DNA of 6,305 bases from Nitrospirota bacterium (GTDB taxonomy: Bacteria; Nitrospirota_A; Leptospirillia; Leptospirillales; Leptospirillaceae), in the NCBI GenBank assembly GCA_021802325.1, contig JAKAAM010000051.1, positions 1 to 6,305 of the forward strand. The letters run 5' to 3'. The notes below the pieces were generated by a model, which saw only the letters and a program-made list of their open reading frames with translations, ran no database searches and was not told the DNA's origin. The translations under genes and the position numbers were made by a program. How positions within the stretch are numbered: the first letter of the stretch is position 1; each line of letters begins with the position of its first letter. Of the stretch, positions 1 through 4,524 are shown one piece after another.

Positions 1-1
1 T

Positions 2-286
2 GCCGCCTCCATCGGAGAGAAGGTCAGGGCGGCTTGGTCGGGAAAGGTTCTTTTTGCCCGATCCTACACGGGATATGGTCGATTAATCATTCTCTCCCAT
101 GGCAACCATCTCTATACGCTCTATGGCCACCTCGACCGGCTCTATGCGCGTGAGGGGGAGCACGTATCGGCAGGGCGGATCCTCGGGACGGTCGGTCGGG
201 GGGGGACCAAAGGAAAGTCGACACTTTTCTTTGGCGTGACCCATCGTGGGCACCCGATGAGCCCGATGCGTTTTCTGGCGCACTAG
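2..286 (+). CDS. EnvC-like murein hydrolase activator, LytM (M23-fold) domain, C-terminal part only
   Basis: The 5' end lies outside the window; 94 codons remain, ending in TAG. The visible part is the second half of a LytM/M23 domain: an RAAWSGKVLFA strand, then GYGRLIILSHGNHLYTLYGHL, and a closing GHPMSP segment near the C terminus. The YGHL histidine is kept. The position where active M23 endopeptidases carry HLHFE reads STLFFG, so both histidines of the HxH pair are missing, including a zinc ligand. In EnvC this motif is also lost, and the protein activates the amidases AmiA/AmiB at the septum instead of cutting peptidoglycan itself. By inference this is a periplasmic amidase activator, not an enzyme. 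An envC-type gene directly upstream of a ctpA-type protease is a common pairing in Gram-negative bacteria, which supports the call. The expected N-terminal signal peptide and coiled coil cannot be checked here. Confidence 0.8.
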   Translation, partial: AASIGEKVRAAWSGKVLFARSYTGYGRLIILSHGNHLYTLYGHLDRLYAREGEHVSAGRILGTVGRGGTKGKSTLFFGVTHRGHPMSPMRFLAH

Positions 287-360
287 AGAGACGTTGAAGA
301 TCTTGCGAGGAATTCCCTTCCTTTTTCAATGCTGGCGAAGGATTTTTCTTTGATTTTTTC

Positions 361-387
361 TTGTAATGCGCAAAAATGAATGATAAT
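361..387 (+). promoter_or_regulatory. Possible sigma-70-type promoter for ctpA
   Basis: A GATAAT -10 box (382-387, 5 of 6 to consensus) follows a TTGTAA box (361-366) with a short 15-bp spacer. An alternative -35, TTCTTG at 358-363, gives 18 bp. Transcription would begin near 394 and leave a leader of about 80 nt before ctpA. The -10 is good but the -35 is poor, and the region is AT-rich, so chance matches are likely. Confidence 0.3.
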
Positions 388-417
388 CTTACTACTCGGG
401 CACGTGTGGAGGGGATA

Positions 418-486
418 GTGTCAGAGGCTGGAACTTGTCCGGAGATGCCGGGATTGGGATTGAGGATTATTGATGCGTCTTTTTGA
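418..486 (+). CDS. Possible 22-codon leader ORF overlapping the ctpA start
   Basis: A GTG at 418 sits 5 nt after a strong Shine-Dalgarno sequence, GGAGG (408-412), and opens a frame of 22 codons that stops with TGA at 484-486, 11 nt past the A of the ctpA ATG. It is in a different frame from ctpA, and the ctpA frame is closed upstream by a TGA at 461-463, so it cannot be an N-terminal extension of the protease. The peptide, beginning MSEAGTCPEMPG, matches nothing I recognise. The overlap would allow translational coupling to ctpA. The main evidence is the ribosome binding site, so it may not be a real gene. Confidence 0.2.
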   Translation: MSEAGTCPEMPGLGLRIIDASF

Positions 487-1795
487 ATTTATGAAGGGTC
501 CAAAACGTAGTGGCTGGAAAATTCTGATGAAGACAGGAAATGTCATACTTCTTCTTCTTGTGGGGATTCTCGCCGGGGGAGTGGGCCATGCTGTTCTTGC
601 CGACGGGGGAACCGATAAAAGCCTCAAGATCTTTTCCATGGTCTATGCTCTGATCCAGAACGACTATGTGGACCGCATTCCTGCCCGCCCTGTTCTCGAC
701 AGTGCCATCCGGGGGATGGTGGCTTCACTTGACCCCCATTCCGAGTACATGACTCCCCAGGAGTATCATGACCTCGAGATCAATACCCAGGGACGTTTTG
801 GGGGCGTGGGAATCAAGATCACAACCTCCGGAAACCATATTCTTGTCCAGGCCCCCATTAACGGGTCTCCGGCCTTCAATGCGGGAATCAAGAGCGGTGA
901 TGAGATCATCCGGGTGAATGGAGTCGGAACGGCAACCCTGGGTCTGGCCAAGGCCGTTCGAAAGATGCGCGGCAAGCCAGGGACCCATGTGGTTCTGACG
1001 ATCTACCGCAAGGGAGTTTTTCAGGCGAAAAACTTTGACCTTGTCCGGGAGATCATCAAGATTCATACCGTGAAGTTCCATATGATGCCTGACCATATCG
1101 GCTATGTGCTCATTCGGGAGTTTTCCGAGAATACGGGACGGGATCTTGATGCGGCCCTGAAAAAACTTGATCGCCGGGGAATGCGCGGACTGGTGATCGA
1201 TCTCAGGAACAATCCGGGTGGCCTTCTCACCAGTGCGGTGGATGTATCGTCTCTCTTCATCCCCGATGGCAAGACGGTCGTCTCCATGAAGGGGCGGCGT
1301 CAGGCCCGAGCTTTTCGCTCCCATGGGGGAAATGGCTTCCCGCAGATTCCCATCGTGATTCTTGTCAACACGGAAACGGCCTCCGCGGCAGAGATTGTCT
1401 CCGGTGCCCTGCAGGACTACCATCGCGCCACAATCCTTGGAACGCAGACCTTCGGCAAGGGATCGGTGCAGACCATTCTCCCGCTGTTTGACGGTTCGGC
1501 CCTTCGCCTGACCACGGCCCGATACTTTACCCCCTCCGGTCGCTCCATCCAGGATTACGGCATCACTCCCGACCTTATCGTCAAGGAGTTCATTCCCAAG
1601 GGAGCCCGCTCCATTGAGGTTCCCCGGGAGGTCGACCTCAAGCATCACTTCCTGAACCCTGACGGGAAAGAGCAACGGATCGTGATTCCCCCGGGAAATA
1701 TCCAGAAGCATCTTCTTTATCCGATTCCGTCAGGCAAGAAGGATACCCAGCTGGTTGCGGCGGTCTCTCTCCTCAAAAAGCGGATCGAACGGTAA
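473..1795 (+). CDS. ctpA: Carboxyl-terminal processing serine protease, S41 family
   Basis: This 440-residue envelope protease belongs to the CtpA/Prc family, which cleaves proteins from exposed C termini in the periplasm. From the N terminus: a basic stretch (PKRSGWK) and one hydrophobic segment (about 23-42) acting as signal anchor; an N-terminal family region with LDPHSEYM (about 87-93); a PDZ domain (about 105-185) with the peptide-binding loop FGGVGI; and the S41 core with SENTGRDLDAAL and DLRNNPGGLL. The catalytic serine is S304 (in ETASAAEI), the general-base lysine is K329 (in FGKGSVQ) and the third residue is Q333; the 25-residue Ser-Lys distance is typical of the family. The C terminus ends with the usual DTQL...LLKKR helix. 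ATG 473 is preferred over the adjacent TTG 470 because GAGG (462-465) lies 7 nt upstream, and an in-frame TGA at 461 excludes earlier starts. In some bacteria CtpA degrades peptidoglycan hydrolases; a link to the upstream EnvC-like protein is plausible but inferred. Confidence 0.95.
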   Translation: MRLFEFMKGPKRSGWKILMKTGNVILLLLVGILAGGVGHAVLADGGTDKSLKIFSMVYALIQNDYVDRIPARPVLDSAIRGMVASLDPHSEYMTPQEYHDLEINTQGRFGGVGIKITTSGNHILVQAPINGSPAFNAGIKSGDEIIRVNGVGTATLGLAKAVRKMRGKPGTHVVLTIYRKGVFQAKNFDLVREIIKIHTVKFHMMPDHIGYVLIREFSENTGRDLDAALKKLDRRGMRGLVIDLRNNPGGLLTSAVDVSSLFIPDGKTVVSMKGRRQARAFRSHGGNGFPQIPIVILVNTETASAAEIVSGALQDYHRATILGTQTFGKGSVQTILPLFDGSALRLTTARYFTPSGRSIQDYGITPDLIVKEFIPKGARSIEVPREVDLKHHFLNPDGKEQRIVIPPGNIQKHLLYPIPSGKKDTQLVAAVSLLKKRIER

Positions 1796-1811
1796 TCCCG
1801 ACCCATCCCTC

Positions 1812-1838
1812 CGGGCCGGTTCATCCCGGCCCGTTTTT
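1812..1838 (+). terminator. Intrinsic terminator after ctpA
   Basis: A perfect 8-bp GC stem, CGGGCCGG (1812-1819) pairing with CCGGCCCG (1826-1833) around a 6-nt loop, is followed at once by five T (1834-1838). It lies 17 nt after the ctpA stop and isolates ctpA from the groESL operon. Confidence 0.88.
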
Positions 1839-1883
1839 CCTCGTTGTCGTTCAAGGATTTTTCCTTCCGTCACGTTGTGGCTG

Positions 1884-1910
1884 TTAGCACTCTCGATAGG
1901 GGCTTGCCAA
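1884..1910 (+). promoter_or_regulatory. Upstream CIRCE element (HrcA operator), right arm degenerate
   Basis: The left arm TTAGCACTC (1884-1892) matches the CIRCE consensus at 9 of 9. After the standard 9-nt spacer, the right arm GCTTGCCAA (1902-1910) matches GAGTGCTAA at 6 of 9. The right arm contains the -35 box TTGCCA, so HrcA bound here would block RNA polymerase. A perfect 9-mer half site at the right place is unlikely by chance, but binding strength with the weak arm is uncertain. Confidence 0.65.
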
Positions 1911-1932
1911 CCCTCTTTCCCTCTGGTATGCT
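1904..1932 (+). promoter_or_regulatory. groESL promoter, sigma-70 type with extended -10
   Basis: The -35 box TTGCCA (1904-1909) and the -10 box TATGCT (1927-1932) are 17 bp apart. A TGG immediately before the -10 (1924-1926) supplies the extended -10 TGn motif. The start of transcription should be near 1939, inside the downstream CIRCE element, leaving a leader of about 58 nt. This is the vegetative-type promoter expected for an HrcA-repressed operon; no sigma-32-like promoter was seen. Confidence 0.75.
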
Positions 1933-1933
1933 T

Positions 1934-1960
1934 TTATCACTCAGGTCATGCGAGTGCTAA
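1934..1960 (+). promoter_or_regulatory. Downstream CIRCE element (main HrcA operator)
   Basis: TTATCACTC (1934-1942, 8 of 9) and GAGTGCTAA (1952-1960, 9 of 9) are separated by the canonical 9 nt. The element starts one base after the -10 box, covers the expected transcription start and ends 36 nt before the groES ATG. HrcA bound here would repress groESL until heat or misfolded protein titrates GroEL away from HrcA. hrcA itself is not in the window. Confidence 0.93.
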
Positions 1961-1996
1961 AACTGATGAACAACCCCAAACACGAGGGAGGTTTGA

Positions 1997-2260
1997 ATGA
2001 AGTTTAAACCGTTGAAGGATCGCGTTTTTGTGAGTTATGCCGAGGAGGTCGAAAAGACTCAGGGAGGCCTATACATCCCCGATGCCGCCAAGGAAAAGCC
2101 TCAGAAGGGCAAGGTGGAGGAGATCGGTGACGACGTCAAGTCTCTGAAGAAGGGCGATACCATCCTCTTCGACAAGTATTCCGGCTCCAAGATCACCATG
2201 GAAGGCACCGACTACCTTATCCTTCGGGAAGAGGACATCCTCGGCGTCTTTTCCAAGTAG
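1997..2260 (+). CDS. groES: GroES co-chaperonin (Cpn10), short form
   Basis: GroES forms the heptameric lid that closes the GroEL folding chamber in the cytoplasm. The 87-residue product has the family start (MKFKPLKDRV), a mobile loop (about 16-33) with the hydrophobic GroEL-binding tripeptide LYI after GG, and the C-terminal core KYSGSKI...YLILREEDILGVF. It is 10 residues shorter than the E. coli protein (97). Nearly all of the difference lies between G44 and the GD pair at 53-54, where the roof beta-hairpin of the dome normally sits: only DDVKSLKK remains. The start is fixed by GGAGG (1987-1991) 5 nt upstream and by the conserved N terminus. It is the first gene of the CIRCE-controlled operon with groEL. 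Confidence 0.97.
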   Translation: MKFKPLKDRVFVSYAEEVEKTQGGLYIPDAAKEKPQKGKVEEIGDDVKSLKKGDTILFDKYSGSKITMEGTDYLILREEDILGVFSK

Positions 2261-2266
2261 GCCTTT

Positions 2267-2282
2267 CCCGCCAAGAGGCGGG
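2267..2282 (+). other. GC hairpin in the groES-groEL spacer
   Basis: CCCGCC (2267-2272) and GGCGGG (2277-2282) form a perfect 6-bp stem around an AAGA loop, 7 nt after the groES stop. The sequence after it (CGATAAAATTGG) has no T-tract, so it is not a normal terminator. It could stabilise the groES 3' end or mark a processing point that lets groES and groEL accumulate separately; processing between these genes at a hairpin is known from Agrobacterium. Its role here is inferred. Confidence 0.6.
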
Positions 2283-2330
2283 CGATAAAATTGGATTCAT
2301 TTTTTGACTATCAATCAGGAGGATCGACAT

Positions 2331-3959
2331 ATGGCTAAACAAATGGTTTACAGTGACGAGGCCCGGAGTGCTGTTCTTCGTGGCGTGACGGCTCTGGCCG
2401 ACGCCGTGAAGGTCACGCTTGGCCCCAAGGGACGCAATGCGGTCATCGACAAGAAGTTCGGTGCCCCGACCATCACCAAGGATGGTGTGACCGTGGCCAA
2501 AGAGGTCGAGCTCAAGGATCCCTATGAGAACATGGGCGCCCAGCTGGTGAAGGAAGTGGCTTCGAAGACCAGCGACATCGCCGGAGACGGAACCACCACC
2601 GCCACTGTCCTTGCTCACGCGATCTACCGTGAGGGGGTGAAGAATGTGACCGCCGGTGCCAATTCGATGGACATCAAGCGCGGAATCGATCTTGCCGTCA
2701 CGGCCGTGATCGAGGAGCTCAAGAAGCTGAGCAAGCCCTGTCAGGACAAGAAGGAGATTGCCCAGATTGCCACGATCTCGGCGAATAATGATGCTGAGAT
2801 CGGCCGTCTCATTGCCGATGCCATGGATAAGGTTGGCAAGGACGGGGTGATCACTGTGGAAGAGGCCAAGAGCATGTCGACCTCTCTTGATGTGGTCGAA
2901 GGAATGCAGTTCGATCGTGGATATGTCTCTCCCTATTTCGTGACCGATCAGGAGCGGATGGATGTTGTTTTGGACAATCCCTACATCCTGATCCACGAAA
3001 AGAAGATCAGCAACATGAAGGACCTTCTCCCGATTCTCGAGCAGATTGCCAAGATGGGCCGTCCCCTGCTCATCATCGCCGAAGAGGTTGAAGGTGAAGC
3101 CTTGGCGACACTCGTGGTCAACAAGCTTCGCGGCACACTGAATGTGGCGGCCGTGAAGGCTCCTGGTTTCGGTGACCGGAGAAAGGCCATGCTCGAAGAC
3201 ATCGCCGTGCTTACCAGCGGGACGATGATTGCCGAGGATCTCGGTCTCAAGCTGGAGAACGTGAAGCTCTCCGACCTCGGACGGGCCAAGCGCGTTTCCA
3301 TTGACAAAGATAACACCACGATCGTCGAAGGGGCGGGCGAGCATGCGAAGATCCAGGCCCGGGTGAAGCAGATCAAGGCCCAGATCGAAGAGTCGACGTC
3401 CGATTATGATCGGGAGAAGCTTCAGGAGCGGCTTGCGAAGATCGTCGGCGGAGTCGCCGTGATCAATGTGGGCGCTGCCACTGAAACCGAAATGAAGGAA
3501 AAGAAGGCGCGCGTCGAGGATGCCCTCCACGCCACCAAGGCCGCTGTCGAGGAAGGAATCGTTCCCGGCGGAGGCGTCGCCCTTCTCCGTTCTTCGGCCG
3601 TTCTCGATCACCTCAAAGCCGAAGGCGACCAGAAGATCGGTGTCAACATCATCAAGCGGGCGCTCGAAGAGCCGCTTCGCCAGATCTCTCACAATGCGGG
3701 CCTCGAAGGCTCGGTGGTTCTCCAGAAGGTTCGTTCGGAGAAAGGCTCCATGGGCTTTGATGCCGCCACTGAGACCTACGTGGACATGATTCAGGCCGGA
3801 ATTATCGATCCGACCAAGGTGACCCGGAGCGCGCTCCAGAACGCGGCCTCCGTGTCTGGTCTGCTTCTGACCACCGAGGTGATGATCTGCGACATCCCCG
3901 AGAAAGAAGCCAAGGGTCCGGCAATGCCCGGCGCCGGCGGTATGGGCGACATGTACTAA
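2331..3959 (+). CDS. groEL: GroEL chaperonin (Cpn60)
   Basis: The 542-residue product is a full-length group I chaperonin, which folds cytosolic proteins in an ATP-driven double ring capped by GroES. The equatorial domain begins [19 protein letters not shown] and has the nucleotide-binding segments TLGPKGRN (29-36), TITKDG with D51, and AGDGTTT with D86. The apical domain spans roughly 190-375. The catalytic aspartate in KKARVED is D397, equivalent to E. coli D398, followed by GGGVAL. The C terminus ends [13 protein letters not shown], a short form of the Gly-Met tail with an aromatic last residue. ATG 2331 is chosen because AGGAGG (2317-2322) lies 8 nt upstream and the next residues match the family; an upstream in-frame ATG at 2304 would add nine unconserved residues. 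It is co-transcribed with groES across a 70-nt gap. TTA, CTA and TCA codons are absent, fitting strong codon selection in a highly expressed gene. Confidence 0.98.
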   Translation: MAKQMVYSDEARSAVLRGVTALADAVKVTLGPKGRNAVIDKKFGAPTITKDGVTVAKEVELKDPYENMGAQLVKEVASKTSDIAGDGTTTATVLAHAIYREGVKNVTAGANSMDIKRGIDLAVTAVIEELKKLSKPCQDKKEIAQIATISANNDAEIGRLIADAMDKVGKDGVITVEEAKSMSTSLDVVEGMQFDRGYVSPYFVTDQERMDVVLDNPYILIHEKKISNMKDLLPILEQIAKMGRPLLIIAEEVEGEALATLVVNKLRGTLNVAAVKAPGFGDRRKAMLEDIAVLTSGTMIAEDLGLKLENVKLSDLGRAKRVSIDKDNTTIVEGAGEHAKIQARVKQIKAQIEESTSDYDREKLQERLAKIVGGVAVINVGAATETEMKEKKARVEDALHATKAAVEEGIVPGGGVALLRSSAVLDHLKAEGDQKIGVNIIKRALEEPLRQISHNAGLEGSVVLQKVRSEKGSMGFDAATETYVDMIQAGIIDPTKVTRSALQNAASVSGLLLTTEVMICDIPEKEAKGPAMPGAGGMGDMY

Positions 3960-3975
3960 GATCGTCTCCGAAACG

Positions 3976-4005
3976 AAAGGGGGGCTCCGGCCCCCCTTTT
4001 TTTTT
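3976..4005 (+). terminator. Intrinsic terminator of groESL with UCCG tetraloop
   Basis: GGGGGGC (3979-3985) pairs with GCCCCCC (3990-3996), and AAA (3976-3978) extends the stem onto the T-run, giving 7 GC pairs plus 3 AT pairs. The loop TCCG closed by C-G is a UNCG-class tetraloop. Nine T follow (3997-4005). It starts 17 nt after the groEL stop. Confidence 0.95.
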
Positions 4006-4055
4006 CCTGTAAATCTTTCCGGAAGAAGGTGCCGCATTTCCATGGCTCGCCTGTC

Positions 4056-4085
4056 TTTCCCTTGGGAACACGGATCGTGTAGAAT
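4056..4085 (+). promoter_or_regulatory. Probable trxA-recN promoter with weak -35
   Basis: The best -10 is TAGAAT (4080-4085, 5 of 6), with TTTCCC (4056-4061) 18 bp upstream as a poor -35. It lies after the groESL terminator and would leave a leader of about 95 nt before trxA. No CIRCE half site was seen here, so trxA does not look HrcA-controlled. Confidence 0.35.
4068..4080 (+). promoter_or_regulatory. 13-bp dyad ACACG-GAT-CGTGT, possible operator
   Basis: Perfect 5-bp inverted arms (4068-4072 and 4076-4080) lie around a 3-nt centre. The last base is also the first base of the probable -10 box TAGAAT, a position where a bound repressor would block polymerase. The regulator is unknown and the arms are short, so it may be chance. 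Confidence 0.3.
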
Positions 4086-4187
4086 GAAAAGATACAAGAA
4101 CCCGAGGGATGTCGGTCGACTGAAGCTCCGTGAAGTTCGTCGACAGGGATCTGTTTGGCTCTCAAAACCTAAAAGAAGGAGTCTTTT

Positions 4188-4520
4188 ATGAGTGCAAATG
4201 TCGCGGAAATCACCACTGCAGAATGGGACAAGAAGGTCCTCGAGTCGAAAGGCCTTGTCATGGTCGACTTTTGGGCCCCCTGGTGCGGTCCTTGCCGGAT
4301 GGTGGCTCCCGTGGTCGATGAGCTGGCCGAGGAGTACAAGGGACGCGTCTCCTTCCTGAAGCTCAACACCGATGACAACCAGGAGATTGCGGTGCGCTAT
4401 CAGGTGATGGGGATTCCAACCCTGATTTTCTTCAAGGACGGGAAAATCGTCAGCAAGCTGGTGGGCGCCCAGAGCAAGAAGACCTTCAAGGACAAGATCG
4501 AAGAAATCCTGGCGGCCTGA
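4188..4520 (+). CDS. trxA: Thioredoxin
   Basis: The 110-residue cytosolic thioredoxin has the usual family length. It reduces disulfides in client proteins and is recharged by thioredoxin reductase. The redox motif WCGPC is at 32-36 with active cysteines C33 and C36; the buried aspartate is D27 in [11 protein letters not shown]; the cis-proline is P77 in GIPT; and the [10 protein letters not shown] strands and VGAQSKK segment complete the fold. There is no signal peptide, so it is not a periplasmic or cytochrome c maturation type. ATG 4188 is supported by AAGGAG (4176-4181) 6 nt upstream. It follows the groESL terminator, so it probably has its own promoter, and it is separated from recN by only 4 nt, which implies one transcript. 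Confidence 0.97.
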   Translation: MSANVAEITTAEWDKKVLESKGLVMVDFWAPWCGPCRMVAPVVDELAEEYKGRVSFLKLNTDDNQEIAVRYQVMGIPTLIFFKDGKIVSKLVGAQSKKTFKDKIEEILAA

Positions 4521-4524
4521 CCGG

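Noticed and set aside
307..326. A terminator-like AGGAA/TTCCT hairpin followed by T after the EnvC-like gene
   Set aside because: The stem is only 5 bp, mostly AT with few GC pairs, and the region is T-rich throughout, so chance is likely.
725..1711. A 328-codon open frame on the - strand inside ctpA
   Set aside because: Same cause: it is codon-aligned with ctpA, which is a clear S41 protease.
1853..1866. AAGGA-TTTT-TCCTT inverted repeat upstream of the groESL promoter
   Set aside because: A short 5-bp stem just after a strong terminator, with no T-tract or known motif to give it a role.
1755..2000. An 81-codon + strand frame from the ctpA end to the groES start
   Set aside because: It runs through the ctpA terminator, the groESL promoter and both CIRCE elements, and it has no conserved content.
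2304..2330. A longer GroEL start at ATG 2304
   Set aside because: It adds nine unconserved residues encoded by the ribosome-binding region; ATG 2331 has AGGAGG at the right distance and the family N terminus.
2291..2332. A separate groEL promoter in the groES-groEL spacer (TTGGAT or TTGACT as -35)
   Set aside because: No -10 box lies at a workable distance from either candidate.
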